Shown here in pieces: positions 9,554-20,342 of a stretch of 64,000 bases of DNA. A model generated the notes under the pieces. That model did no database searches and was not told the DNA's origin. It saw nothing but the letters and a program-made list of their open reading frames with translations. Position numbers and translations under genes: made by a program. Each line of letters opens with the position of its first letter. The first letter of the stretch is position 1. The DNA is taken from NCBI GenBank assembly GCA_012656075.1, contig JAAKBF010000045.1:124001-188000 (forward strand), in the 5' to 3' direction. This stretch comes from Phytophthora hibernalis. Taxonomy: Eukaryota > Oomycota > Peronosporomycetes > Peronosporales > Peronosporaceae.

Positions 9554-12319
9554 ATGAGCTACCAACTGTCGTCCGTGTTCCTGCAGAAGTTCTCGCCCAA
9601 GGAGATCCACGAGCTCAAGCGCGTCTTCAAGGAGCATGACCGGGACTACGCGGCTGCTGTGCCCGTGGCCGAACTGCACACGCTGCTGCTGAAACTGGGG
9701 AGAACGTGACGCCCAACCAGACGGAAGTGATGCTGCAGCAGACCAAGCGAGCCAGACCCGAGCAGGTCTCGTTCCAGGAGTTCCTGGAGCTCGTGCACGA
9801 CTTCCGCAACGGAGCCATCTCTCTGGACCCAGCACTGCTGCTGAGCCACGTCTCAGTTGCCTCAGAGCCCGTTGTAACTGCTCCAGAACCTGTTGCAGTC
9901 GCTCCACAGGTTGTTGCAGAGACGCAGCCGCTCTTCTCCAGTCAAAAGACGGTGAGTCAACAGCCAGAGCAGGTGACACAGACGCCGGCCTTTGCACAGA
10001 AGGCGCAGTGGCCTCCTGCAGGTACAGCCACGACCCCTACGGCGACGAAGGCGCCTGTTGCGGGAAGCCGCAGTGGCCACCGGCGGCGAACCAAGCGGCG
10101 ACGTGGGGACACACACCGACGACGCCACAACCTGCTGCAGTTGCAACTCATGCCAAGCCGCAGTGGCCTCCTGCTGGATCAAGTGAATCAAAGCAACAGT
10201 GGACTCCTCCTGCGGCGTCTGCACCTGCTGCTACACCGGCTCCTGCTGCTACACCGGCTCCTGCTGCGGTGACTGGTAAATGGCCTGGTGCTGCTAGTGA
10301 GAAGAGTCCGACCAAGCCACAGTGGCCTCCTGCCGCAGCGTCTCCGAGTGCCGCGAAGCCGCAGTGGCCACCGACGTCTGCTCAGGCTGCACCCAAGAGC
10401 CCCGTGTCTGTGAAGCCGCCGCAATGGCCACCCGCTGGAAACGGAGCTGCAAAGCCGCAGTGGCCTCCGAGTGCGTCGGCCTCTGCTGCTCATCCGATTT
10501 CCCCGGAAGCATCAAAGCGACCCCAGTGGCCGCCTGCAGCGTCGGGTACCCCACCACCACCACCAGTGGTGTCTCACACTCCTCCGCGCTCTCCCGTCAA
10601 GCAGGTTGCTCCACCAGTGTCTCGTACTCCTCCGCGCTCTCCTGCGAAGCAGTTTGCGCCACCGTCACCTATTGCAGACCTAAATGCAAGTGTCGATGCC
10701 CACACGATGAGCGTTCTGCAGCGACGAGCAAGTGCCGCGGCGAACTACAATGCCAATATGACGATCCACGAGGTGAAGGGCACTGCTGGAGGTCTGCACT
10801 CGTACTCAGAGGAAGAAACGGCCGCTTTCACCGAGCACATCAACAACACTCTGCACGCCGACAAGGACGTTTCGTCGTTGATGCCAATTGGCATGGACGC
10901 TGGGCTTTTCAGAGCAGTATGCGATGGTGTAGTGCTGTGTAAGCTGATCAATTCCGCAGTACCCGAGACGATCGATGAACGCGCTCTTAATTTTGTGAAG
11001 CGGGCGAAGGAGCTGAACGTGTACCAGAAAACCGAGAACCAGAATCTGTGCATTAACGCAGCCAAGAGTATTGGCTGCAGCGTCGTGAACATCGGCCCCG
11101 ATGATTTGATTGAGGGCAAGCCTATCCTGGTGCTGGGTTTGGTCTGGCAGATTATCAAGATTCAGCTGACTTCGACCATTAACTTGAAGAACCACCCCGA
11201 GCTTATGCGGCTTTTGCTTGACGGTGAGACGCTTGAAGCATTTATGAAGCTTCCGCCCGACCAGATCCTGCTGCGATGGATGAACTATCATCTGAAGGCA
11301 GCAGGCCACCCGAATAAGGTGACGAACTTCAGCTCGGATGTACAGGATGCTACCGCGTACAGTGTGTTGCTTCACCACATTGCGCCCCAGCATTGCGACT
11401 TGTGTCACGAATCTATTCCAGAGGAGCGCGCAGCACACGTTATCCAGAATGCACGTAGGCTGAAGGTGGAGACGTTCATAAAGCCTCGTGATATTACCAG
11501 CGGCAACCCGAAGTTGAACATGTCGTTTGTGGCTCAGCTTTTTAACACTTGCCCAGCTCTGGATGTTATTGAAGAAGAAATCAAGCAGCTCGAGGAGATC
11601 TTGTACGACGACATTGGCGACACGCGTGAAGAGCGTGTATTCCGGATGTGGATCAACTCGCTGGGCATTGATGATCTGTACATCAACCACCTGTACTCGG
11701 ATTTGAGCGATGGCATGAAGTTACTCAAGGTTCTGGACAAGATTCAGAAGGGCATAGTGGCCTGGAAAAGGTGAACATGGTGGCTCCTAACAAGTTCAAG
11801 CAGGTCGAGAACTGCAACTACTGTGTTGTGCTGGGCAAGCAGCTCAAGTTCTCGTTGGTCAATGTTGGCGGAGCCGACATTTTCGAGGGTGCGAAGAAGA
11901 TGATTTTGTCGATCGTGTGGCAAAGCATGCGCTACCAACAGCTGAAGATCCTGAGCGAATTGGCAGCGGGTCGTGGCGAAATCACCGACAAGGACATCAT
12001 CGGCTGGGCCAACGGGAAGGTTCGTCAGAGCGGACGGGTGAAGGGCAACATTGTGTCGTTCCGGGACCCGACTCTGTCTGACGCGCTTTACCTGCTGGAC
12101 TTAGTGCATGCTGTCGAGCCCCGGGCTGTTAACTGGGACATGGTCTCTCAAGACAAGACGGACGACGCGAAGGCCAGCAACGCCAAATACGCGATCAGTT
12201 GTGCGCAGAAGATCGGTGCGACGGTCTTCCTGACGTACGAGGATATCGTGGAAGTGAAGCCCAAGATGATGATGACTTTCGTGGCAAGCCTCATGCTGGT
12301 AGACCACCAGCGTGCATAG
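9554..12319 (+). CDS. fimbrin/plastin actin-bundling protein with a QWPP-repeat linker
   Basis: Actin cross-linking protein, about 922 residues once the frame is followed. Residues 1-75 resemble the EF-hand region of fimbrins (FSPKEIHELKRVFKEHDRD). From about residue 150 to 330 lies a Pro/Ala-rich linker with about ten copies of a K/RPQWPPA motif (eight with exact QWPP, plus variants QWTPP and KWPG). Four calponin-homology domains follow, near residues 418-535, 560-665, 690-800 and 800-920, ending in the CH4-like segment VEVKPKMMMTFVASLM. The start is Met 9554 (MSYQLSSVFLQ). Three breaks occur: a G4 run at 9697-9700, a G3 run at 10062-10064 and a G2/A4 run near 11764-11769. All are one-base losses in a conserved cytoskeletal gene, so errors are much likelier than inactivation. 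The linker is longer than in plant or animal fimbrins. Confidence 0.9.
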
Positions 12320-12567
12320 GTTGTCACGCACTGAACTGCTGGACGCAGTGAGTGAGAGCTGCTAGAACAAACAACCAGTCGCCCGATGACACGATTCAGA
12401 GGACCTAAACAAAAAACGAAACTTTTTAACAAGCCACGGATCCACCCACTGCCTTGCTGTTCGTTGAGCAACGCCTTGAACCAGTTGAAGAGACTCGTTG
12501 CAAATAGGTACAAGTCCAGTGCTGGCGATATGCGGCGGCCACACACTTTGCCGATAACTCACCTGCA

Positions 12568-12580
12568 TCATTTCGAGATT
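12568..12580 (+). promoter_or_regulatory. oomycete initiator-like motif
   Basis: TCATTTCGAGATT lies about 35-45 bases before the start at 12614 and matches the oomycete initiator consensus in its first half. Confidence 0.5.
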
Positions 12581-12613
12581 CTCCTCAAGCCTCGCCTTCC
12601 TCGTTGTGGGCTC

Positions 12614-13473
12614 ATGGGCTCCGTTTTAAGATGGATTTGTTTCGCTGCAGCGATGATGCTGGTGCCAAGCGACTCGTTGGTGGAGGCGAAGGCTTGCACG
12701 ACAACCCAGCTCACGCAGCTCACAAGTGTAGCTGCGACGTACTCCAGCAGTCCGGACTGCGCGGGTAGCGCCTTGGACAGCAGCATCAACACCGTGGCCC
12801 AAATTTGCGCCGGCGCCTGCATGAAGCTCGTCCGCGAGCTGCAGCCTGACACCCGGACTGCGAGTACCAAGGTACCAACCTCGGTGAAACCATGAGTACG
12901 CTGGTATCGTCGTGCGAAGCCTCCAGTTCCAGCTCCGGCTCAGCATCAACCTCTGGATCTACGAGCATGGCCTCGAGCTCGGGCTCCATTGACACGATCG
13001 ACACGATCCAGACTTGCTCCATTGCAAACGTCACTTTGATCGACGATATCAACAGCGAAGTAAAAACGAGCGCGGATTGCCTCGGGAGTGCAGGTGCTGC
13101 CACATCAGCCACCGACAAGGCCGCCTATTGCAGCGAGGACGCGTGCGTCGCCTACTTGACCGACGTGGAAGACCGACTGCCGAACTGCACCTACGGCGGC
13201 TACAATATCAAGCAGGTGGTCGCAGATACGCTCGCGATGTGTGACGACCCGAGTCTCACGTGGGCACCAAGCACGAGTCCTCCTGCCACGCAGGCCACGA
13301 CAACAGCACCACGAGCGACGACCCAAACACCGACGGTGGAGTCTTCGGCATCCTCGCAAACCACCGACACTCCTGCGGCTACGAAATCGGCGGCGACTGC
13401 TCTGAAGCCGAGTTCGAACACTGCAGCGACTGCGTTGCTGCTCGCAATTGTAGTTGCATTTGGTATTTGTTGA
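12614..13473 (+). CDS. elicitin-like secreted protein, two elicitin domains, GPI tail (ELL-1)
   Basis: Signal peptide at about residues 1-25 (hydrophobic, ending VEAKA). Elicitin domain 1 starts at CTTTQLTQLTSVAATY and has six cysteines; a Ser-rich linker follows; domain 2 starts at CSIANVTLIDDIN, with NCTYGGYNIKQVV near its end. A Thr/Ser/Pro-rich stalk and a C-terminal hydrophobic tail (ATALLLAIVVAFGIC) suggest a GPI anchor. Elicitins bind sterols and related lipids at the cell surface; the exact ligand is not predictable. The frame breaks once in a CCC run (12852-12854) just before the fifth Cys of domain 1; one base restores the domain. First gene of the elicitin-like cluster, about 286 residues. 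Confidence 0.85.
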
Positions 13474-13989
13474 ATTTGAACAACCGAGCCTTGGTATCAC
13501 TTTGCTAGTAATTCATCAGGAGCTCCTATCCGCACAGAGCACTTGACTCAGCCATGGCAAAAGAAACAATGGATCTCGAGAACAGCGCTAACATTACTAC
13601 ATGTCAGCTTGGAGGCTGGAGACTGGAGACTGCACTGGGTTGGCTAAAGTTGAAGTGAGCCGTATCTATCTATTCTCACAGGTAATCGAGTCAGAAACCT
13701 GCGAGACCACATACCACTGGAACAGCCACACATCCAACGCTCTCTATGTGCGGATTTAACCGAGAGAAACAGTGTAGGTACACATCTCACATTTACTTCC
13801 ACTCACTATGCCGCATACCCAACTCTCGTCTTTCAATGCGGACTTACCCGAGGGATATCAAGGTTTCAGTGGTGCCACGAAAGGCGCTGCTTCGTAGAAA
13901 CTTCCTGACCACCATCGGAGTCAGTCGATGCCAATGGCGATCTGCTGGCACAACTGAAAAAGTCTCCATTGCAGCCTCCCCCATTGACC
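13474..13989. other. intergenic
   Basis: Between elicitin-like genes 1 and 2. A short tandem GGAGACTGGAGACTG occurs near 13615-13630. No gene recognised. Confidence 0.4.
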
Positions 13990-14468
13990 ATGGCTTCGAC
14001 TCGCAATACATTCGCCATCATCTGCTTGGCGTCACTACTGACGCTGCAGACGTCGGTGCTCGCTGCCAACTGCACTTCGGATGAACAGACCACCATGGAG
14101 GACGTGTACACTGCCCTGACCAACAGTTCGGCCTGTGCGGACCTCATCTCGGACTCGGGCGCCACGTCACTCGCCTACTGCGCGAACAGCGACTGTGTAT
14201 CGGAGCTCAGCGACGCCGTGGACCAACTACCGGACTGCACGGGGACGACGAACTCGACCGCAAGACGGGACTGCAGGCCATCGTCACCTACTGCGGCAAC
14301 GTCACGGAGGTTCTGGACCAATCCGCTTCGGCTTCAGACTCGGTCTCGGGAAGTGCTGATGCCGCTACTGACGGCAGTGGATCTGTCGCCTCGGGGGCCA
14401 GCAACGTGGTGATGGCCACGGGTGCGGTGGTCGCGCAGCTCTCGATGGCGCTCTACTTGCTGTTGTAA
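13990..14468 (+). CDS. elicitin-like secreted protein, one elicitin domain, GPI tail (ELL-2)
   Basis: About 159 residues. Signal peptide MASTRNTFAIICLASLLTL to about residue 25, then one elicitin domain with six cysteines (starting NCTSDEQTTMEDVY, with CANSDCVSELSDAVDQLPDC), a short Ser/Ala-rich stalk and a hydrophobic tail ending LSMALYLLL. The frame breaks at a G4 run (14241-14244) just after LPDC; one added base gives the last Cys (AIVTYC) and the anchor tail, ending at the TAA of 14466-14468. The longer frame to 14412 is out of phase after the break. Start at 13990 chosen for the clean signal peptide. Confidence 0.8.
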
Positions 14469-15035
14469 GCGGGTGACAGTAGGCACGCTCCATGTGGATA
14501 GTTTTTGCCATGTATGTAGCATGCAGGTGCCTTGCGGTCAAGAGGACCGGGTTTCTAAATCACACAATTTTTACCAAACTTTGAGTTGTGTGCTGAGTTC
14601 ATACGACTATCGCCAGTTGAGTGCAGTCACTCGATTGCCGAGAATAAATGTGGAGAGCTCGACTCTACATGGCCGTTTGCAAGACGTCAATCGAGCATGC
14701 TGGAAGCGAGAGCGACATTCAAGTTTCCAGCGTGGAAGACAACAAACGCGGTGACTGCTCGCTCGCTGGCCGATTCGAGCTCCGAGTATCATATTATAAT
14801 ATAATAGTTGATAAATTACCAGAAGGAGTCAACCTTTCACCGGAGACTACTTCTATAATCCGAAAACGACCTTCTTCTTCCACGTTCTTGCTGTACTTCA
14901 TGATGAAGTTAGCTGTAAAAGCGTTTGAACCCATCGACGTTAGCCTTCGCTGTTCGAAGCAGTTGATTGACCGCTCGCTACATTCATTTTCAAAAACCTC
15001 TCGTCCAGCTGAAGCTTCCGCAGTCTTTGCAGAAA
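14469..15035. other. intergenic, promoter of ELL-3
   Basis: AT-rich segment around 14785-14830 (TATTATAATATAATA) and an initiator-like motif at 14984-14997. No gene. Confidence 0.45.
14984..14997 (+). promoter_or_regulatory. oomycete initiator-like motif
   Basis: TCATTTTCAAAAAC lies 39-52 bases before the chosen start at 15036 and fits the oomycete core promoter consensus. Confidence 0.6.
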
Positions 15036-15914
15036 ATGAAGGGCCATTTAGTTGCCTCGCTGCTGCTGCTATCGTTAGTGTCTTTCTTCTCAACCGCCAA
15101 CGCCGAAAAGTGCACCGACTCGGAGACCACATACGCCAACTCTGTCTGGGCCACCGCTGCTGTCACCCCTGCTTGTTTGCCCTACGTGACGCAGACCGAG
15201 CCCGTCTACGTGAACGCGCCATGCTCCGCCACAGACTGTGTTGTGGTCGTGGAAGGCGTTGCTGAAAGCCTCCCGGACTGCACGTACAGCGGCATCAACA
15301 ACAAGATCGAGGTGCAGAACGCACTGACATCCTGCAACGGAGGCGACACCGAGGACGCCGGATCTCTGATAGTCACGACCGATGCACCTGAATCCACAAG
15401 TGAAGTCGATTCAAGCAGTAGTTCGTCACTAACTCCGACCTCGACAGCCTCGACAACGAGCTGCACAACTACGGAGGAGAAGAGCATGTTGGACCTGTTC
15501 ACTACTGTGGCTAAAAGCGCCGAGTGTACCGCCGATTCCAGCATTAACAGCTCCAGTGTGGACATTAGTACGTTATGTGCATCGTACTGCTCTGACAAGG
15601 TCGCGTACTTGGCTGAAGATCTCCCGGATTGCTACTATGACTATATGGATTCGAACATAAAGGCATATGTGATGGAAGAGGTCGAAAAGTGCATCAACGT
15701 CACCGCCAGCATCAGCGTCACATTCTACCCAGACAGCTCGCCTTCGTCTGCATCAAGTGGGGCCTCTTCAGAGGGCCCTTCACCGATATCAAGTCAAGCT
15801 TCTTCTGGAGATCTACCACCCAGCACCACAGCTGACAGTTCGTCTTCGATGACTGTCAAGCCCAATGTGTTGGTTATCTCCACACTAATGGGGATCGTCA
15901 TGGGCTACCGCTAA
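15036..15914 (+). CDS. elicitin-like secreted protein, two elicitin domains (ELL-3)
   Basis: Intact, 292 residues. Signal peptide MKGHLVASLLLLSLVSFF ending STANA. Domain 1 (CTDSETTYANSVW to LTSC, six Cys) is of the type with LPDCTYSGINNKIEVQNAL. After a Ser/Thr linker, domain 2 (CTTTEEKSMLDLF to VEKC) is of the second type with LPDCYYDY. It is followed by a strand-like ISVTFYPDSS segment, a Ser-rich stalk and a weak hydrophobic end. Domain 1 is nearly identical to domain 1 of the next gene, so these two are recent tandem duplicates. An upstream in-frame Met at 14967 exists, but only 15036 gives a standard signal peptide and follows the initiator at 14984. Confidence 0.9.
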   Translation: MKGHLVASLLLLSLVSFFSTANAEKCTDSETTYANSVWATAAVTPACLPYVTQTEPVYVNAPCSATDCVVVVEGVAESLPDCTYSGINNKIEVQNALTSCNGGDTEDAGSLIVTTDAPESTSEVDSSSSSSLTPTSTASTTSCTTTEEKSMLDLFTTVAKSAECTADSSINSSSVDISTLCASYCSDKVAYLAEDLPDCYYDYMDSNIKAYVMEEVEKCINVTASISVTFYPDSSPSSASSGASSEGPSPISSQASSGDLPPSTTADSSSSMTVKPNVLVISTLMGIVMGYR

Positions 15915-16361
15915 TATTTCTCATTGCAAGACATTACTATTGCCACCTTTAGTTTGATTGCTGTGTCTGACTAATTTTAATTTCTACCTCAGGCATATCG
16001 TACTACCATTTTGAAAGCGAGATCTTCCCGTAGATCTTGTCACCATAATGCGGATCGGGTACATGCGCGTGCCGGCGGCACTACTACTAGTACTTGCATG
16101 GTGAACCGCCCGCTCTCATTTTTCTTAAGTCGCTGTGAAAATCAAGTGGGCAGCTCGATCCGTTGAAGACCGTACCACCAACCGACCTTTTGCTGTTCGC
16201 TTACAAAAAGCAAGTCTCAGCCAACTTCAACATCCACATGGATACACTTTCTCCGCCGACTTGCGTTGCTCACTGCTCACTCACCACTCAGTGTTCATTT
16301 CGCAAACGCCTCTATCCAGCTCAAGTCTCACGTGAGGACCAACTTCGACAAACCACCGCCA
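15915..16361. other. intergenic, promoter of ELL-4
   Basis: Contains an initiator-like motif at 16295-16307. No gene recognised. Confidence 0.45.
16295..16307 (+). promoter_or_regulatory. oomycete initiator-like motif
   Basis: TCATTTCGCAAAC lies 55-67 bases before the ELL-4 start, and the same core recurs before the RxLR genes. Confidence 0.65.
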
Positions 16362-17573
16362 ATGCGTCCTCCATTCTTCGTTCTGTTGACGCTTCTATCG
16401 GTAGTTTGGTACTTCTCAACCACCCACGCCGCTGAGTGCACCGACTCAGAGGCCACCTACGCCAACTCCATCTGGGCTGACGCTGCTGCCACGTTGGCCT
16501 GCTCGCCCTACGTGACGCAGACCGAACCCGTCTACGTGAACGCGCCATGTTCCGTCACAGACTGTGTGACGGTCGTGGAAGGTGTGGCCGAGAACCTCCC
16601 GGACTGCACGTACAGCGGCATCAACAACAAGATCGAGGTGCAAAATGCACTAACGTTCTGCAATGGAGGAGACACCGAGGATGCCGGGTCCCCCACGGTC
16701 GTCACGGACGCACCAGCCACGTCAACCACCACTACCACCACACCAACGCCTACATCGTCGTCCTCTACGGAGTGTACGACAGATGAATACAAGAGCACCG
16801 AAGATCTGTACGATGCAGCAGCTGCAACATCAGCATGCTCACCCTACGCAACGTCTTCGTCTGTTTTAGTGACAGTCAACGTGCCCTGCTCAGTTACCGA
16901 GTGCATAGATACCATGACGCAGCTAGCTGTTGATCTGCCAGACTGTCTGTACGACGGAGCTAACCAGAAGGCAGAGCTTCAACAAAACCTTCAGACTTGC
17001 ACCGATGATACCACGAGCGAAGTGGACTCGAGTACGCCGGTGGGGACTTCAAGTGGTTCAACGTCACCTACACCGGAGTCGACGGCTTCCAACACGGGCT
17101 GCACGACTGCGGCAGCAAAGGAAATGTGGGATCTCTACGCTTCAACGGCGACGAGTGACGAGTGCGCGGCAGACTCGACGGTTAACGGCTACAGCGTGTA
17201 CATCTTCACGTCCTGCGACTCGGAGTGTGTAGATAAACTCAAGGACTTGGCTGAGTCCCTGCCTAACTGCTATTACGACTACGAGCTCATAAACAAGAAG
17301 CAGGATGTACTCGAGGAACTCGAAGGGTGCGCCGAGTCCTTGAGCTACTACATCAACGTCTCAGTGTACCCTGACAGCTCGATCGAGTTCACATCTTCGT
17401 CCGGGTCTTCGGGTGAGGCGGACTCGGACCCTCTCCTGTCCGGAGACTCGGACACGACGTTTGATTCATCCACCGTTGGAAACGCGGAGAGTGCGGCCCC
17501 ATGCGCCTTGAATGGCATTCTTCAGCTTTCGGCCATCTTCACGCTCCTGGCTACGACCATTCTAGCCTTGTAG
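16362..17573 (+). CDS. elicitin-like secreted protein, three elicitin domains, GPI tail (ELL-4)
   Basis: Intact, 403 residues. Signal peptide MRPPFFVLLTLLSVVWYF to about residue 23. Domain 1 (CTDSEATYANSIW) and domain 2 (CTTDEYKSTEDLYDAA) are of the LPDC(T/L)Y type; domain 3 (CTTAAAKEMWDLY) is of the LPNCYYDY type and is followed by the INVSVYPDSS strand. Linkers are Thr/Ser-rich (likely O-glycosylated). A final hydrophobic run LQLSAIFTLLATTILAL is a good GPI signal. It differs from ELL-3 by an extra middle domain, so domain gain or loss accompanied the duplication. Confidence 0.92.
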   Translation: MRPPFFVLLTLLSVVWYFSTTHAAECTDSEATYANSIWADAAATLACSPYVTQTEPVYVNAPCSVTDCVTVVEGVAENLPDCTYSGINNKIEVQNALTFCNGGDTEDAGSPTVVTDAPATSTTTTTTPTPTSSSSTECTTDEYKSTEDLYDAAAATSACSPYATSSSVLVTVNVPCSVTECIDTMTQLAVDLPDCLYDGANQKAELQQNLQTCTDDTTSEVDSSTPVGTSSGSTSPTPESTASNTGCTTAAAKEMWDLYASTATSDECAADSTVNGYSVYIFTSCDSECVDKLKDLAESLPNCYYDYELINKKQDVLEELEGCAESLSYYINVSVYPDSSIEFTSSSGSSGEADSDPLLSGDSDTTFDSSTVGNAESAAPCALNGILQLSAIFTLLATTILAL

Positions 17574-18235
17574 GGCGAATTGATCTTCCCTTAAGGCCAA
17601 TATCGGGAGTCGGTCAATAGTCGCTGTGTTGCATACATGTACTTCGAAGTATTCACCATTCTAGCAATCGAAAGCTCCTTATGAACTTCAACCACCCCGC
17701 GATGAGTATTATAGTGTAGGCTACCGGTAACCAGTTGCCAGACGGACCCTTTTGCGTTGCAATCTCAACCCATGCTGCAGCAGGTCAAAACATGACGAAG
17801 TACCAGTCAAGAGAGAGCCAGAATGTTCTTGTCACTGCCACGCTCTGAGCAACAACTTCGTTTTCAAGACTCCCCGCCACTCAACCCACGCGCACAAATG
17901 AAAATGCAAGTTCAGCAAACTTGGTTCAAACAGCAAAAGTTGACTGTGTGGGCAATCACGACAACACTTGCACCACACCCGACCAGCACTCAGAGGATAC
18001 TTATCCGCGGTGCCCACACAGCAGGTGCTCACTACTCTGCCTCGTTGTAGACATCTGGAAATACACAACTGCAAAGTATCTGCACCCCAAAACTATTCAT
18101 TCGAGCCTCTTGCGTCGATCAGCTTGACGTCCTCATTTCCAAATACTCCCGCGCTTCTCAAGTCGCGGACAAACCGCCCACTGTTCCTCCAGCTTTCGTC
18201 TCGAACCTCTTCCTCCAGCAACCTCATCAGGAGCC
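17574..18235. other. intergenic
   Basis: Holds the 12-bp palindrome TACTTCGAAGTA (17640-17651) that recurs near RxLR genes, and an initiator-like motif at 18133-18146. Short open frames show no domain. Confidence 0.45.
18133..18146 (+). promoter_or_regulatory. oomycete initiator-like motif
   Basis: TCATTTCCAAATAC, 90-103 bases before the ELL-5 start; a good match to the oomycete initiator core. Confidence 0.55.
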
Positions 18236-19173
18236 ATGCGGCAATTCACTCAAACTCTCCTGGTGGCGGTCGCTGTATTTGCAACCGACTTCACCAACGC
18301 CGCCGAGTGCACGGATGCTGAGTGGCAGACCAGTCAGAGCATCTGGAGTTGGGCTGCTACGACTTCGGCCTGTGCTCAATACGCCATTGGCGACAGTTTT
18401 GTCAGCGCGCCATGCACCGCGTTATCCTGCGTGGCCGTAATGGAGCAAGTCGGAGAGCAACTACCGGACTGCTCCGTCAGCGGAGTGAACAACAAGATCG
18501 AGGTGCAGAATGCCATGACAGTCTGCAACGGTGCAGACCTCATAGCGACCGAGGCGCCTCTCGTGACGCCACCTACTGCTGCTCCGCTGGTGACTATCGC
18601 GCCGATGACAACGAGTGCTCCGTTCGAGACGAGTGCGCCCTTACCGACTCTGGCTCCGCGTCCGGGTGATTCCGCTAGTGGTGCTGCAGAGACGACGTCG
18701 ACGTCTACGGATGGGTCGGTTGATTGGAGCGTTAACTCTTTGTCGGCGTCTGGAAGTTCCTCCACTCCGTCTCCAGCAGCGACCAGCTCTAGTACCAGCT
18801 GCACGACTTCGCAAATCTCGAACCTCGAGAGTCTGTACACCTCAGCGGCCCAGAGCTCTTCCTGTGTGCCGGATGCTACACTGAGCTCCTACAGCGTGTA
18901 CATCTTCACTCATTGCGGGTCGTCTTGCGTCAAAGCTCAAACTTCTTGCACAAGATCTGCCAAACTGCTACTACGACTACGGGACCTCGAACGCGAAGGC
19001 ATCGCTACTGGAGGAGATCGACGCGTGTACGGAACCAACGCGAATTACATTAGCACGACGTTGTACCTCTCGAGTACTTCGACGGCAACCTCGGCCGCAT
19101 CAAGGAGACCACTTCACACCTCTGCCAAGCGCTTAGTCTGATTCTCGCCGTTGTCGCAGGAGCTCTGTTGTAA
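18236..19173 (+). CDS. elicitin-like secreted protein, two elicitin domains, GPI tail (ELL-5)
   Basis: About 313 residues if the frame is followed. Signal peptide MRQFTQTLLVAVAVFA. Domain 1 (CTDAEWQTSQSIW) carries LPDCSVSGVNNKIEVQNAM; a long Thr/Pro/Ala-rich stalk follows (TAPLVTPPTAAPLV-like); domain 2 (CTTSQISNLESLY) is of the LPNCYYDY type, then a strand-like YISTTLYLSS and a tail ALSLILAVVAGALL. Frame changes occur in an A run near 18932-18934 (net loss of two), near 19030-19040 and near 19110-19128. The ORF ending at 19141 misses the anchor; the homologous tail ends at TAA 19171-19173. More breaks than its neighbours, so real decay cannot be excluded. Confidence 0.75.
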
Positions 19174-19330
19174 CATGTTGGTAGCTGTTAGTGTGCATAC
19201 CTTCATCTGGTGTCTTTGTTGCGAACAACTCTGTCGATATGGGACAGCTGCCGTCACGTCTTGCCAGTCTTGGTACAGGTATCAGGGTGGTGCCCAGTTC
19301 CGAAAGCGCACGCTCCACAACATCCTCAGC

Positions 19331-19918
19331 ATGCAGCGCTTATCAATGCTGGGGCTGCTTGCAGTATTCATGAACCTGTACTCCGCGTCGGCTTTGTCGG
19401 CAGCTTCCTCCTCGTCAGGATTGGTCAATGCTTCGGACTGGACGCCATCTGCAAGGAACTGCACCAGTCGAGAGATCGACGTCATGCGAAAGCTGTACGT
19501 GGGCGTGGCCGCAAATACGGCGTGTGCCGGAGGGTCTACCGTCGACAAGTTCGATATCTACGTGAGCTCCGAATGCACCTCCATGTGCAGACCCGTGCTC
19601 CAGAACCTTGAGGAAGCGCTGCCGGATTGTTATTACTACATCGCAGGCTACGAGAACAGCAACAAGAAACACGACGCGTACAGCTCACTTGCGCAGTGTG
19701 GCCCGAGGCCTGCGTGGGTGCGTTTTCACTCTACCAAGGCGATTATCGTACTGACGCCGTCTTCCGCGTCCGGCAGCGCCGTCAAGGACGAAATCGCAGC
19801 CTCACAGTCAGCAAGCGGCAGCGAATTTGTTGGCAGCATCTCCTGTGCCTCGACGGCTCGAGAAGCATTGCTGGGCGTTGCAATGGTAGTATCATTAGGA
19901 CTTGCAGCACAAGTTTAA
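19331..19918 (+). CDS. elicitin-like secreted protein, one second-type elicitin domain (ELL-6)
   Basis: Intact, 195 residues from Met 19331 (MQRLSMLGLLAVFMNLYSASA signal peptide). The upstream in-frame Met at 19151 gives no signal peptide. The single domain runs from NCTSREIDVMRKLYVG to LAQC and is of the LPDCYYY type, followed by a strand (WVRFHSTKAIIVL). A Ser/Ala-rich stalk and hydrophobic tail (LLGVAMVVSLGLAAQV) suggest GPI anchoring. This gene looks like the last domain of its multi-domain neighbours standing alone. Confidence 0.88.
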   Translation: MQRLSMLGLLAVFMNLYSASALSAASSSSGLVNASDWTPSARNCTSREIDVMRKLYVGVAANTACAGGSTVDKFDIYVSSECTSMCRPVLQNLEEALPDCYYYIAGYENSNKKHDAYSSLAQCGPRPAWVRFHSTKAIIVLTPSSASGSAVKDEIAASQSASGSEFVGSISCASTAREALLGVAMVVSLGLAAQV

Positions 19919-19946
19919 CTGCGCCAAACAAGTCGCAACTAACTCT

Positions 19947-20265
19947 CACTGAGGTCACTGTCATGCAACGAGATGCGGATATACATGTGTAACTCCATCA
20001 GCTCTTGAAATGGCACCTTGCTCATTGGCATCGTCAATAAGTTGTATGACTCGTACTACGAGCGGTATGGACCCTCCTTCTCGTATAGATACACCGTGTA
20101 TCATACACGAAGGGAATCGCAACCTTGAACATGCGCCCAGGGTGAGTGTTGTTCGCCATCCACATGGCAAGAACACAACTGTTGCCATTTGCTGTCCGCA
20201 GATCGACTTCCCGCACACCGAACTGATCCCACGCTCTTTAATCATTCAGCCACCGGAAGGTGAGT
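19947..20265 (-). pseudogene. relic of an unidentified protein gene
   Basis: On the minus strand two overlapping frames give protein-like text: first FGVREVDLRTANGNSCVLA, MANNTHPGRMFKVAIP, then (after a one-base shift near 20095) VYLYEKEGPYRS, an in-frame TAG, and YESYNLLTMPMSKVPFQEL. The composition (aromatic and charged mix, no low complexity) is unlike the antisense noise elsewhere in the cluster. I cannot name the family. It has a stop, a frame change and no start, so it is a fragment between two elicitin-like genes. Confidence 0.4.
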
Positions 20266-20342
20266 GAGCAGCACTCACCAACCAAGTCACGTACCCCCAC
20301 TCCATTCGTGAAATCGCCACGCTTCGATCACTTCAATCATTA

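Noticed and set aside
9263..9997. 244-codon minus-strand frame over the fimbrin start
   Set aside because: Antisense shadow of the EF-hand region and linker; Arg/Leu/Ser-rich without domains.
10806..11690. 294-codon minus-strand frame
   Set aside because: Antisense to the CH domains of fimbrin, whose sense reading has clear family motifs.
18376..18840. 154-codon minus-strand frame in ELL-5, and similar frames in other elicitin genes
   Set aside because: Ser/Thr-rich stalk codons give open antisense frames; they contain no independent motifs.
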